Below, one piece after another: positions 20,931 to 30,648 of a DNA stretch of 34,956 bases. The translations under genes were made by a program, and so were the position numbers. How positions within the stretch are numbered: the first letter of the stretch is position 1; each line of letters begins with the position of its first letter. Source of the DNA: a virus; the IMG/VR virus record IMGVR_UViG_3300037882_000287, positions 1-34,956 of that record; one strand, written 5' to 3'. A model generated the notes under the pieces. It saw only the letters and a program-made list of their open reading frames with translations. It searched no databases and had not been told where the DNA came from.

Positions 20931-23900
20931 TTGACCTCCTCAAGGATCTTACGTGCCCGAGCAAAGTTAACGGCCCGGTTAATGGAATCCTTAATACCAA
21001 TAGCAGCTTTCTGTTCGGTAGTAGTAAATTCATTTTGGGCAGCCCTCTCCAAGGATTGCTGTAACGTAGATGCTGCATTAGGATCTTTACCGATGTCTAC
21101 ATAAAGCTCAACCAAAGTCTTGGCTTTCTCTTGATCCCCACGCCGAATAGCATCATAGATCTTATCCGGGAGTTCTCCAGCACGTTTCTTACCAACCTTG
21201 TCATTGTTAGAGATAGAGTACATCAAGTCTCGCGTAAGCACTTCCTTCTGGCTGCGCAGACCCTTGGCACGAATAGCTTCTTCTTCAGGAGTGCGGACGT
21301 AGCGGCCTTCCCGAGCAGCAAGATCGGTGTTCTTGAGATATACCTTTTCTCCTGTCTTGGGATTAGTCACCCATGTATGATCCTTCATGATATCGGCTTG
21401 TTCCAAGAGACCCTGTAATCCTGTTGGAACAGACAGCATCCCCGACTGGGCCCACTTGGTACTATTAGTAGGATCTAAGACGGCTTTACCTAAAGCCACA
21501 GCCTGTTCTCCAAGATTGAGAGCAGCACCACCGGGGGCACTTACCATACTCTCTACTCCGGGCATAGAAGTACGGCTAGACCAGTTTACGCCAGTAGCAT
21601 CACTGAGCTTACCATACACTCCAGCAGAGCCAATCTGCTCTAAGGCCCAGACCTTCGGATCTTTCCAGAAGGAACTCTTGTTCATGTCGTTCCACATCTC
21701 TGTAGAAACGATGTTATCCTTGACTAACTTATAGAGCTTGTCCAAGCTATCCAAGCCGGGAACTCCAGAAAGTCCAGCAAGGAGGTAGTGTGTCCCCAGC
21801 ATCATTACTAACGGTAAAGGGCTACCCTTCAAACCTTCTCGCAGAGCTAGACCATACTGGTTCCAGACACTCACAGGGTAGGTTTGTAGGACATTCAGTG
21901 CCGAGCCGACTGTGCCGCCCTTGGCGTAGACCATAGCCTGCTCACTCTGCCGATAATCCACCATTGACATGTTGGTGTACTCTTCAGCAAGCCTAAACAT
22001 CTCCGGCCACTCTGCCCGAGAGAACTTGCCACTGGAGCGCAGAAATTCCGCGTAAGACATGAATGACACGCTACGCGCAATTGTCTCAGGGACAGTCAAG
22101 GTTGTTGAAGCAGCCTTTTGAGCTTGTCCGAGTAAAGACTTAGACTGACCAACAGGAGATTCATCCACCACGCTGCGGGCAGTTACACCATTAGCTTCGG
22201 CGTACTTGACCGCCTCACCGATAAAGCTCCCAGAGGAGTCTCGGATGCTGTCAGGCATAACCAAGTCACGCACACGTCCCGGCACATAGTGAGCAGAAGC
22301 CATCAACGGACCAGCAAACAGACCGGCACTGAGTGCCGTAAGGGGGTTTCCTTTATATCCACGACCAGCCATTACGGCTAGATAGGAAGGAATACTAGTT
22401 GTCTGTAAGACGTTCACAGTTATATTACCAAGACTGCCCGCAAGCTTCTGTAAAATGAAGAAGCTCTTTGCACCACCCACAGCAGCGTTAATCCTTGCAG
22501 GACTGACACCCATGCTACGGAAAGAATCATCCAAGGCTTTAGCCAAGGCAGCCTCATTCATACCAAGAAGCTGTTTGGCATAGTTCTGGAGATACTTGAC
22601 ATTGTTGGGCTGCATCTCCCTGATCTGGGCATCCCCAGTCAGTTGAGTAAGACCCTCAACAGCCTTCTGCGTAAACGCCCACGAGTAGGCATTCTTAGTT
22701 TGCAGGAACTGCTGTTCAAAAGCACGAATAGACTCCGCTTCCCTGTTCTTCCACGGACGGTCTCCGGTAAAGCCACGAATGCCTGCCTTCTCCTCAAAGT
22801 GCTTCTTCTCACCAAAAGCGTTGTAGCCTTCAGCAATCCGTGCTTCCTCAACCATCTGACCCATAGCCTTTACAGCAGGATCATTACGTCCAAGGAAGTC
22901 AATCATCTTGGTATACGCCGACTCCAAGTCTGTCTTACGCCGACCCGAGGAGACTGTGTGGTCCATCTTGTCGTCGATAACCAGATCACGGATACCCTGC
23001 GCTTCAGCATACTTACCCAGAGCTTTAGAGTCCCTGTTCAAACCAATCTTGGTGTCTGCGGCAAGATACCAGACGAGCTTCTTCTGAGCTACGCCGTCCC
23101 TATCCCTGACAATTTCCCCGTCAGCATTCCTCACCAATTGGTAAACTGGACGGCGAAAGTCTCCCTGCCAACGCGAAGCAAGATAGGCTTCGTGAGCATC
23201 AATAGGATCAAGGCCCATGTCCTTACGGGTTTGATTGACAGCCTCAAGCTGGTTGTCTTGCATCTTACGAATCTTGTCGTAAGCAGCTAACTGGTTTCCA
23301 GACAGTTTGTTAGCAAGAATGTCGGTATCGTAACGAGTTTTAGACTTCGATTCATCCAGCATGATGTCCCACAAGTCAGCAATCTCTGTCTTGGACAAAC
23401 GACGCATCGCTGTCTCGGCAGGGATGACGTAGTTACGGACATGTAAATCAGTCAACTTAAGCGCATTTTGGCCTATCCGTGACCCAGCAAGGATGAGCGG
23501 GCTGCGCGTCTTCATGGCGGTAGAGGTACTACCGGACTGAAGAACGGAAATGAACTTACCATCCCCCTTGGGGCCTTCCTGTTTGGCTAGGTCTAGAATA
23601 GATTGGACATCAGGAGTGGGCGGGATTAATCCCTGATCGAGTAGATCTACTCCTTCATCTTTGAAGATGCGTGAGAGCTTTCCTACGATAGAGTTGGGGT
23701 CGGGGGTTTGCCAGAGATTAATAGCCCCGGCTTGGGACTTACCGGGCCCTTTCAAAGGGCTGGGTTTATAATCATATACCGATTTAACCTTACTATCATC
23801 CCACGTAACAAACGACATAGGGTGCTCAAAAGAGTTGCCCACATTCTCCCGCCGCTCAAACTGCTTGTTCTGAGTTAAATCAAAGATCTTGGAGGTCTTC

Positions 23901-25864
23901 GGAGACTCCGCAGTATTCCTGTAAAAGAACCCATCAATGCCAGCACGATTGAGGACATCCATCCAAGCACGATTAGTCTCGGAGATTCCACGAGCATTAT
24001 CTACATACCTGAACAAACCATCTATAGTGGAAGGAGTAAACCCTTTCTCATATAGAGCAGCAGACACGGCATCTTTGACGGCTTTCTTAGCGGGAGACTG
24101 ACCAGTAAGGATTTCCTTGGGACTCCAATCACCCACATCCACTTCAAGCTTTGGATAGTTGCCTTCCTTAATTACTGTGGGGTAAATCTGACCATTCAGT
24201 CGTGTATCCTTAGCAGAAAAGACAGCCTTGCTACCATATTTGTTAGGATGTTGCGTAAAGAAATGGGCAGAACCCGGAGTACCTAAATGGATTCCTTGGT
24301 CGCTAGACCGCAACGGGCCCACAATATCCCCAGTAGTACCATGCAGCAGCACCATAGGAGTACCATCTTCATTCTTAAGATAATCTCCACCCAAGGTCTT
24401 ACGCAAGCCCTCCTGCCAAGCCTTATCCATACCCAAACTATCAGTCAGGCGAGAAACAGCTTTAAGGAGGCCGCGATAACCGTCCTTCATAAACATCGGG
24501 TCAAGAGCACCACGTTGCTTACCCAGCTTACCCTTACTAGAGATAGCCCCCTTCTTGAAGTTATCAAGCAGGCCACCACTGGCAGCAGGAGCTTCCGTAG
24601 GAGGAAGACGTTCAGAAGCTTTTTCTACGTAATCCGCATACGCACGCTCAGGGTCAACTTCCTTCGGGAACGTCGTACCCGGCTCCTCTTGTAGCTTCTT
24701 TATAACCCCGTCAAACTCTTCCCGCGTAAGCAGACGACCACCGCCCTTCCCATCATCAACAAGAAGATCGGTGTAGTCACGGAACATGTTAGTCTGAGGA
24801 GCAAATAGTTCTCCCTGCTCGTTCTTAGCAAGCATCTGTTCACCAGCAAGAGATTCTCCAGCAGCTTTATCGGCAGCAGCTTGTTCAGCAAGACGTGTAT
24901 GTTGCTCAGTACCATCCATTGCTCGTACAGCAGCATTCTGATCGAAGCCTGTCTGCTGAGATACTCCGGCCTCTAGCTCACGTTGGCGTGCCTCAATAGC
25001 ATCCTGAGCAGCCCGTTGTTCTGGGGTGCTGCGCTCTGCGGTAAGATCATCAGCCATTCGGGCCAAGGGACCAGTATCGCGAGGGACTTCCGGCACAACA
25101 GGCTCACCGCCAAGATCACGCACCATTCGTGCCATCGGGTCTTCTGCAACAAGATTACCGTGCTGAGGTTCTCTCCAGAAAGCAGATTGTTGTTGTAGTT
25201 CACGCTCACGGAAAGCTTGTGCAACGGCTTCGGCGGAAGTCTTCGGAATAACTTCCGGAGTTGGCGTAGGAGTAACAGGACGGGTAGGCTGTCGCTTAGC
25301 TTCTTGTGCAGCACGAATGTCTGCTACAATAGGAGAAGTCGACTTAGCCGTAGCTTTCTCAATTGTGCCTTTAATCGCCTTTGCGCCGGGAACCAAAGGC
25401 ATGAAGTTCATAGCAGACTCAGTAACTAATTCTGCTGCAAATCGGCCTTCATTCCCACCAACATATTCACCCACATCTCCTGCTTTCTCTACAGGATATC
25501 GAGCGGCTTTTTGAACCATCTCGGAAGCAAGCTCACCCTCTTTAGTCCAAGGTTTAAACTTACCAAAACCAAAGTTGCTTTCTTGGATGCGATTCATCAC
25601 ATCCATGCCTGTATTCACATCCCCTTTAGCAATTGCCGTGCTGGCTCCCGCCAAACCACCAGCAATGTACGAAGGCATCCCTGCCAGCATTTCAGCACCG
25701 GCTTGAGCAACACCAGAAAGATTGCGGCCAAAGCCGCTCCAGATCTTTTTAAAATTAGGGTCTAACGATGGGAGTTTTAGTGGGGTTTCTTCTTTGTAGT
25801 CCGCCCACGGGCCTTCCTCTGCTCTCGCAGATGTAGATTTATAGTCTTCCCAAGGACCACTCAT
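20927..25864 (-). CDS. Large internal virion (ejection) protein with ADP-ribosyltransferase domain
   Basis: The 1645-aa protein begins with two copies of GPWxDY (3-8 and 18-23), then an amphipathic Gly/Ala-rich region and a long Pro/Gln/Glu-rich helical stretch. At about 485-705 an ADP-ribosyltransferase-like domain appears: PMVLLHGT, GIHLGTPGSAHFF and the C-terminal SFVTWDDSKVKSVYDY. This is the usual pattern of the ART-PolyVal type. The C-terminal 900 residues are helical, with hydrophobic segments near 1150-1200. It occupies the place of T7 gp16 or P22 gp16, so it is probably ejected with DNA, carrying an enzyme into the cell. No lytic transglycosylase motif was found. Confidence 0.8.
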   Translation of the reverse strand: MSGPWEDYKSTSARAEEGPWADYKEETPLKLPSLDPNFKKIWSGFGRNLSGVAQAGAEMLAGMPSYIAGGLAGASTAIAKGDVNTGMDVMNRIQESNFGFGKFKPWTKEGELASEMVQKAARYPVEKAGDVGEYVGGNEGRFAAELVTESAMNFMPLVPGAKAIKGTIEKATAKSTSPIVADIRAAQEAKRQPTRPVTPTPTPEVIPKTSAEAVAQAFRERELQQQSAFWREPQHGNLVAEDPMARMVRDLGGEPVVPEVPRDTGPLARMADDLTAERSTPEQRAAQDAIEARQRELEAGVSQQTGFDQNAAVRAMDGTEQHTRLAEQAAADKAAGESLAGEQMLAKNEQGELFAPQTNMFRDYTDLLVDDGKGGGRLLTREEFDGVIKKLQEEPGTTFPKEVDPERAYADYVEKASERLPPTEAPAASGGLLDNFKKGAISSKGKLGKQRGALDPMFMKDGYRGLLKAVSRLTDSLGMDKAWQEGLRKTLGGDYLKNEDGTPMVLLHGTTGDIVGPLRSSDQGIHLGTPGSAHFFTQHPNKYGSKAVFSAKDTRLNGQIYPTVIKEGNYPKLEVDVGDWSPKEILTGQSPAKKAVKDAVSAALYEKGFTPSTIDGLFRYVDNARGISETNRAWMDVLNRAGIDGFFYRNTAESPKTSKIFDLTQNKQFERRENVGNSFEHPMSFVTWDDSKVKSVYDYKPSPLKGPGKSQAGAINLWQTPDPNSIVGKLSRIFKDEGVDLLDQGLIPPTPDVQSILDLAKQEGPKGDGKFISVLQSGSTSTAMKTRSPLILAGSRIGQNALKLTDLHVRNYVIPAETAMRRLSKTEIADLWDIMLDESKSKTRYDTDILANKLSGNQLAAYDKIRKMQDNQLEAVNQTRKDMGLDPIDAHEAYLASRWQGDFRRPVYQLVRNADGEIVRDRDGVAQKKLVWYLAADTKIGLNRDSKALGKYAEAQGIRDLVIDDKMDHTVSSGRRKTDLESAYTKMIDFLGRNDPAVKAMGQMVEEARIAEGYNAFGEKKHFEEKAGIRGFTGDRPWKNREAESIRAFEQQFLQTKNAYSWAFTQKAVEGLTQLTGDAQIREMQPNNVKYLQNYAKQLLGMNEAALAKALDDSFRSMGVSPARINAAVGGAKSFFILQKLAGSLGNITVNVLQTTSIPSYLAVMAGRGYKGNPLTALSAGLFAGPLMASAHYVPGRVRDLVMPDSIRDSSGSFIGEAVKYAEANGVTARSVVDESPVGQSKSLLGQAQKAASTTLTVPETIARSVSFMSYAEFLRSSGKFSRAEWPEMFRLAEEYTNMSMVDYRQSEQAMVYAKGGTVGSALNVLQTYPVSVWNQYGLALREGLKGSPLPLVMMLGTHYLLAGLSGVPGLDSLDKLYKLVKDNIVSTEMWNDMNKSSFWKDPKVWALEQIGSAGVYGKLSDATGVNWSSRTSMPGVESMVSAPGGAALNLGEQAVALGKAVLDPTNSTKWAQSGMLSVPTGLQGLLEQADIMKDHTWVTNPKTGEKVYLKNTDLAAREGRYVRTPEEEAIRAKGLRSQKEVLTRDLMYSISNNDKVGKKRAGELPDKIYDAIRRGDQEKAKTLVELYVDIGKDPNAASTLQQSLERAAQNEFTTTEQKAAIGIKDSINRAVNFARARKILEEVK

Positions 25865-26883
25865 TATTTAATTTCTTTCCATGAAGTAGTAGACGCGGGA
25901 TCACCACCAAGATATTGCCATTTCTTACCCCCCTTAGAAACAACCGCACCTTGTTTAGGAGGAGTTGGTGCAGTGGGTTTAGGAGCAGGTTGTGCCCCAG
26001 TTGAACCAAGTACATTGGGAACTTGTTGCGTAGGCAATCCTGCTTGCCCTGCAACATCAATCTTGCCTGCCGCCGAGGCGTTACGCAAATCTTTAGCCGC
26101 TTGCTCATATTTGACAGCTTGCTGCTCCAAAGCAGCCTTCTTATCAGGATCTTCTTCCATCATGGCTGCTCCAGATAACATTACTGCCGCACGCTCATAA
26201 GTTAACTTACCGGAAGCCACTTGTTCTTGAATAGACAGAGAGACCTTACCGGCTCCTCGCATAGACGCCGCAGTTATCCTGGAATCCGCTCCAATTTGTG
26301 CAGCTTTGATTGTGGCAGCATTGTTTCCGGCTGCCCGCTTGTTAGATTCGGTTTGCTCGTAGCGAGTTTTCTCCATATCCTGTTCATGCTTCATCTTAAG
26401 CTCGCGTGCGCTCTTAGTCAAGGAAGCAAGATAGAGTCCTTGCTTTTGTACAGCAGGATCGTTAGAGCGGATCATCATTTCCGCTTGGGTATCCGCTTGC
26501 TTTAATTGGGTTTCGGAAGCCTTCAGGACAGCATCCAGTTGATCTTGTTCCAAACCAAACTTATGCATGGCTTCTTTACGTTGTAGGTCAAGCTCGTTAC
26601 TACGATTAGTAGTGACCTTGCCGGTGTTATCCAGAACACGGCCCTGTGTAATAACACCCTGATCCTTATTCTTAAGGACACGCTCTTCCAGCCGTGCAGG
26701 CATGTCCTGCTCAGTAAACATATTATCAAGACTAGATTTACGAGTAGCCTGCTCTTCTTGAGCCATCTTCTCTTTGTACATCTGGCGGGCGAGGCCAGCA
26801 TTTTCCTGAGCTTCCAAGTAGGCTTGGGGATTCCAAGAACCATACATGGTTTGCAGATCGCCAATGTTGGGCATGTTATCCAT
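25864..26883 (-). CDS. Internal virion / DNA ejection protein, coiled-coil, 339 aa
   Basis: The protein is dominated by charged helices from about residue 25 to 270 (KEKMAQEEQATRK, EQDQLDAVLKASETQLKQADTQAEMM, KHEQDMEKTRYEQTE). A Pro/Ala-rich segment and a short beta-like tail follow (KKWQYLGGDPASTTSW). The size, composition and location between the 423-class and 1645-aa genes match ejection proteins such as T7 gp15 or P22 gp20. It has no enzyme motif. Its stop shares one base with the ATG of the large gene (TAATG). Confidence 0.65.
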   Translation of the reverse strand: MDNMPNIGDLQTMYGSWNPQAYLEAQENAGLARQMYKEKMAQEEQATRKSSLDNMFTEQDMPARLEERVLKNKDQGVITQGRVLDNTGKVTTNRSNELDLQRKEAMHKFGLEQDQLDAVLKASETQLKQADTQAEMMIRSNDPAVQKQGLYLASLTKSARELKMKHEQDMEKTRYEQTESNKRAAGNNAATIKAAQIGADSRITAASMRGAGKVSLSIQEQVASGKLTYERAAVMLSGAAMMEEDPDKKAALEQQAVKYEQAAKDLRNASAAGKIDVAGQAGLPTQQVPNVLGSTGAQPAPKPTAPTPPKQGAVVSKGGKKWQYLGGDPASTTSWKEIK

Positions 26884-26885
26884 AA

Positions 26886-28100
26886 TTAAGGTCCATACAT
26901 CCAGTCTTCGTCAACAGACGGGGCAGAGGAACTACCCACTCCATAAACTCCTGTAGAAGGCCCACCAAAGCTATATTGCATAGCTAAGTCAGGCCCAGCG
27001 GCGTTTGGATTAATTCCCGGTGTCCGACTAAACATGTTAAACAAGCCAGAAGAACGGCCAAGGTTAGTCAGCAAACCTAAGCGTTGACCGAGGAGCTGGT
27101 CCTTTTGTTTCTGGAGAGATAGTGCATTAGATTGACCAGTGTTAGCAAGACTACCAATAGTCTGGGAAGCCTGTGCCTGCTTATCAGCTAACAGAGCCAT
27201 TAGCTGAGCCTCACGTGGACCATACTGGCTGTTACGTCCAGCAGCAGCGTCCTTGCGTGCAAGCACTTCTCTCATGTGGTTGGCGTAAGCTCCAGTGGGA
27301 GAGAACATATCAGAGAGTTTGGCAATTTCTGCTTGAACAGCGGAGTTCATTCCACTAGCTTGACTTAAACCCTTACCAGCTTGGCTGGCACCATAAAGGC
27401 CCATCCCTGCTTGGATGATTGAACCTAAGTCCATATCCATATTGAAGCCCCCACCCGTGGGACCACCTCCGGGAACTCCGGGCTGTTCCGCCATCTCACC
27501 ACCACCAGCAGAAGGAACACCCAAGCCCCCACGCACAGCGTTGTTAGCAAATTGACCGGCAAGAGTAGCTAGATCACCACTTCCTGTAGCCCTACCAACT
27601 AAGTTGGCAGCAACCGTACCAGCAGCAGGCCCCCAGTTACCCTGACCAAAACCTTGATATCCAGCATTGAGAGCTGCTCCGGGAAGACCCCCAAGTGCCC
27701 TAGAGGCAAGAGAGACTCCGCCACCCACAGTGGGATTTTGTGCAAAATTTACAATCCCTTTGCCCAGATTAAAGGCTTTACCTGCTGGAGTAAGACCAAA
27801 GCCAAACTTAAGAGCCTTCCCAAAAGGATTTTCCTCAAAGAAGGTTTCAAAAGCAGAGGGGATTTGTGTGCCTGCTCCGGAGTTAAGGAAACCCCCACTA
27901 CCAGTTTCTCCTAAACTCCACGAATTATAGGAGCTAGGCGAATATCCAAAAGAAAAATCTAAATCTGGATCTATGGAAAAGCTTTCATTATTACCAAAAA
28001 CTTGATCTGGGGTTAGTTCCCCACCCAAGGTAACACTGGTTTCTCCATCTGTTCCATAGAGATTTCCACCAAGAGTGCCCGCAAAATCAGGTACTGCCAT
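26886..28100 (-). CDS. Gly/Ala-rich internal virion / ejection protein, 404 aa
   Basis: I start it at ATG 28100, preceded by AAGGA on the - strand; the longer frame would run into the upstream gene. The first 110 residues are polar and Gly/Ser-rich. The middle is Gly/Ala-rich with amphipathic stretches (GGGVSLASRALGGLPGAALNAGYQGFG). A helical part follows (AEIAKLSDMFSPTGAYANHMREVLARKDAA, QASQTIGSLANTGQSNALSLQKQ). This composition suits a small membrane-interacting ejection protein, like T7 gp14 or P22 gp7. Function is inferred from order and composition only. Confidence 0.6.
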   Translation of the reverse strand: MAVPDFAGTLGGNLYGTDGETSVTLGGELTPDQVFGNNESFSIDPDLDFSFGYSPSSYNSWSLGETGSGGFLNSGAGTQIPSAFETFFEENPFGKALKFGFGLTPAGKAFNLGKGIVNFAQNPTVGGGVSLASRALGGLPGAALNAGYQGFGQGNWGPAAGTVAANLVGRATGSGDLATLAGQFANNAVRGGLGVPSAGGGEMAEQPGVPGGGPTGGGFNMDMDLGSIIQAGMGLYGASQAGKGLSQASGMNSAVQAEIAKLSDMFSPTGAYANHMREVLARKDAAAGRNSQYGPREAQLMALLADKQAQASQTIGSLANTGQSNALSLQKQKDQLLGQRLGLLTNLGRSSGLFNMFSRTPGINPNAAGPDLAMQYSFGGPSTGVYGVGSSSAPSVDEDWMYGP

Positions 28101-28111
28101 ATCTTGTATCC

Positions 28112-28501
28112 TTATGTCAGGGTGACACTCTTCATGGTGCCCCCGTCGTTGGTCCACAAGCGGACTGTCCCGCCAGAGGTATCTTTATAAACAGCCCATT
28201 GACCAGCAGCAATGTCTGATGTAGTGGGTAAACCAGCCTTACTGATAACCCCTGTAGCACGAGAGTGCTGCGTAGAAGTCAAGTGGTAGTATTCTCCTGA
28301 AGTACCACCTTGAAAAGACTGAAGATTGTTGTGAGCACGGTTAACAATGTCTGTGATATTACTACCAGAGAAGTTAAGAGATGACCATGAAGAGACGACA
28401 GCACCACTATTAATTAGTTGGCGTACCTTCTCAAACCAATCGTTCCAGAAAGCACTTCCCGGAGGAGAACCAATAGGAGTTGGAGGAATAAGAACAGCCA
28501 T
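28112..28501 (-). CDS. Virion-associated phage protein, 129 aa
   Basis: The product begins MAVLIPPTPIGSPPGSAFWNDWFEKVRQLIN and contains YYHLTSTQHSRAT, a sequence often seen in phage structural proteins. The C-terminal part is beta-rich (AAGQWAVYKDTSGGTVRLWTND). It lies between the P22 gp10-like gene and the ejection proteins. It is probably a minor tail or head component. No enzyme motif. Confidence 0.65.
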   Translation of the reverse strand: MAVLIPPTPIGSPPGSAFWNDWFEKVRQLINSGAVVSSWSSLNFSGSNITDIVNRAHNNLQSFQGGTSGEYYHLTSTQHSRATGVISKAGLPTTSDIAAGQWAVYKDTSGGTVRLWTNDGGTMKSVTLT

Positions 28502-28503
28502 GA

Positions 28504-29955
28504 TTACGCTTGCCCCATGTTAAGATCTAATTCAATGTTCTTGATCCGCATGGGGAAATTCTGTGTCCAAACAAGTTTAAATGCCCTACGCCTAAACCGA
28601 CCCAAGGCTGTCAGCTTGGGATGCTCAAGGCTCATGTCTACGTCACGGGCTGTGCTGTAGGTTTGGTAATCATCATCAGACCAAGACACAGCAAAAGAAG
28701 CGCTGCTGGAAGTCCTGTCCCCTTGGATAGATAGACGAGCACAAAACTTGTTATTAAACGAATCAAACCACTGATTGTCAGTGATTACTTGCATAGTGAA
28801 GTTAGTCCCATCATCCTGATAAACAGTCGGCCTAAAGTAATACATAGTTGCCGTACTAGCATTGACAACAAGATTCTGATTGCCTACGCCAGAGATTGGA
28901 ATGTTTACAGATGCTGTGATGGGGAAGTATGCCGTGTTCTTAAACGCTGTCCGCGTCCACAACTTTTCTTTAAGATCCAATTGATACGACAGGCTGCCAG
29001 TATTGATGTGATAGAAATCATGTCCACCATAGCTCAAGACAGCAGCGTTGGCTGTAGTGTATCCCTCGATGCCGCGCCGCACAGGCGGCGTACCGATAGG
29101 CTCAAGCTTAAAGTCTTCTGCCATAAACACTTCGGGAGCATTATTAGCAGTCTGTCCGATAAACAGGATCTTGTTACCCCACTTAGCAAACCCGGAAATA
29201 TATCCTGTAAACTTGAAAGGGGTGTCATTACGCTGTAGAGGGCTACCACTGGCGTTAGCAGCATCGAAGAAATACTCTATACTACCAGAGCCAAGAACAA
29301 GAATGTAGTTGTTCATGTTGGTAATACGCTGAATCTTATCAGCAGCCATTTCAGCAGTAATGAAGTCGCCGGCCGTCCATACGGTAGGATCATTCAAGTT
29401 GCTGTTATAGATATCAGCAGTCCCCGACTTAACAAGAAAGAGATAACCATCGAGAAACACTGGCTGAGGCAAATGCGGAGTAGGCATGTCGCCGTCTACA
29501 ATAACAACCTTAGTGTTGCTTGCGTCAATGGTCATCGCTGTCGTACCATCGGTAGCAACGATCTTGGTGTTGTTAGTGTTAAACAAGAACTCACAGAAGC
29601 CCACTTCTCCACTGGATGTAGAGAAAGCTGTACTGAGAGTAGTTACTAACGTCCCTGTGGACGCCGTAACAATAGAGATATCAGTTCCTGTAGCTACAAA
29701 GAGCTTGTCCTGATCCCTCCAGTAATAGATACCACGCACAGCAGCAGGGGCGGTCCAACCATACGCAACCGTGCCCTCCCTCTTAATAACGTCGTAGTCC
29801 CGCTCACCAGTTTTCTTGTTCTGGATGACTTCGTAGAAACAGTTAAGTGCGTCGTTATCTTTTGTGGCCGTAGCATCGCGTGACTCCCACTCAGCCAGCA
29901 GGGAGACATCCTTAGTTTGGTATGTGCTAGTTTGAGGGGTTTTGCTGTAAGCCAT
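28504..29955 (-). CDS. Tail hub/needle-adaptor protein, P22 gp10-like
   Basis: The 483-aa protein is almost entirely beta with repeated blade-like units (YYWRDQDKLFVATGTDISIV, DGYLFLVKSGTADIYNSNLNDPTVW, NNYILVLGSGSIEYFFDAANASG, KWGNKILFIGQTANNAPEVF). It resembles the beta-propeller-like packaged-DNA stabilisation protein gp10 of P22 and its relatives in phiEco32-type podoviruses. It would form part of the short tail tube beneath the gp4-like ring, closing the head after packaging. The gene starts three bases after the gp4-like stop. Confidence 0.78.
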   Translation of the reverse strand: MAYSKTPQTSTYQTKDVSLLAEWESRDATATKDNDALNCFYEVIQNKKTGERDYDVIKREGTVAYGWTAPAAVRGIYYWRDQDKLFVATGTDISIVTASTGTLVTTLSTAFSTSSGEVGFCEFLFNTNNTKIVATDGTTAMTIDASNTKVVIVDGDMPTPHLPQPVFLDGYLFLVKSGTADIYNSNLNDPTVWTAGDFITAEMAADKIQRITNMNNYILVLGSGSIEYFFDAANASGSPLQRNDTPFKFTGYISGFAKWGNKILFIGQTANNAPEVFMAEDFKLEPIGTPPVRRGIEGYTTANAAVLSYGGHDFYHINTGSLSYQLDLKEKLWTRTAFKNTAYFPITASVNIPISGVGNQNLVVNASTATMYYFRPTVYQDDGTNFTMQVITDNQWFDSFNNKFCARLSIQGDRTSSSASFAVSWSDDDYQTYSTARDVDMSLEHPKLTALGRFRRRAFKLVWTQNFPMRIKNIELDLNMGQA

Positions 29956-29957
29956 GC

Positions 29958-30647
29958 TTAGCGCACTCGTGGGGAGAAGTAAACAGAACCATCTTCCATC
30001 CCAAGACCAAGAGTAATAACAAGAAACTCATCAGCTTGTTTCTTAAGGGAAGCCTGATCCATTGTGGGGATTGTGTATTCAGGAGCCAAGGCAACAGCCG
30101 TGGCGTACACCAAAGCTTGATACCATTCCTGTGGGAAATCAGGGGTGTCCGTCCCTGCCGTATAGACCTCAAACTCAGCCTGATAAGTAACACGAATAGT
30201 CGTGCCGGTAATCATCGAGCTGTCTGGAGTGGGCCACACTTTAAATGCCCCGGTGCCCACTTTAGGCTGATAGGTTACATTGATAGGGACTCCCTGACTG
30301 TCAGGAGGCAGGAGATTGAAGTCATAGTCGGGCAGGATTTCCATGGGGGTTTCCTGCTCAGTAGTACCGTCTACACGAATAACCTGATAAATTTTAAGTG
30401 GTTTGGGGCTTGACAGATTATAGGAGTTGGTGCCTATAACTAAAGTGACTGTGCGCTCTTTGCGAGCCCATAAGGGCATCCCTAGGGTTTGGAAGTAAAG
30501 CGTAACAAGATTAAGGGCTTCTGCCCCAGTGCTCAGTTGAGCAGAGTTAGCAGAAACCCCTTCGGATAACACCCCAAGCTTGCGCAACGCAGCATTAATA
30601 ATCTGATCGCGTGTGTAGGTGTAAGCAGTAACTCCGCTGGAAGCCAT
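29958..30647 (-). CDS. Head-tail adaptor / head-completion protein, P22 gp4-like
   Basis: The 229-aa protein starts with TRDQIINAALRKLGVLSEG and a helix with ALNLVTLYFQTLGM. Beta-rich sequence follows and then PDFPQEWYQALVYATAVALAPEY near the C terminus, all typical of P22 gp4-like tail accessory factors. Such proteins form a ring on the portal and bind the gp10-like protein, which is the next gene. The order gp4-like then gp10-like supports both assignments. Confidence 0.78.
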   Translation of the reverse strand: MASSGVTAYTYTRDQIINAALRKLGVLSEGVSANSAQLSTGAEALNLVTLYFQTLGMPLWARKERTVTLVIGTNSYNLSSPKPLKIYQVIRVDGTTEQETPMEILPDYDFNLLPPDSQGVPINVTYQPKVGTGAFKVWPTPDSSMITGTTIRVTYQAEFEVYTAGTDTPDFPQEWYQALVYATAVALAPEYTIPTMDQASLKKQADEFLVITLGLGMEDGSVYFSPRVR

Positions 30648-30648
30648 A

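Noticed and set aside
22643-23290. Open frame of 215 codons on the + strand
   Set aside because: It lies within the coding region of the 1645-aa - strand virion protein. No ribosome site or operon context supports it.
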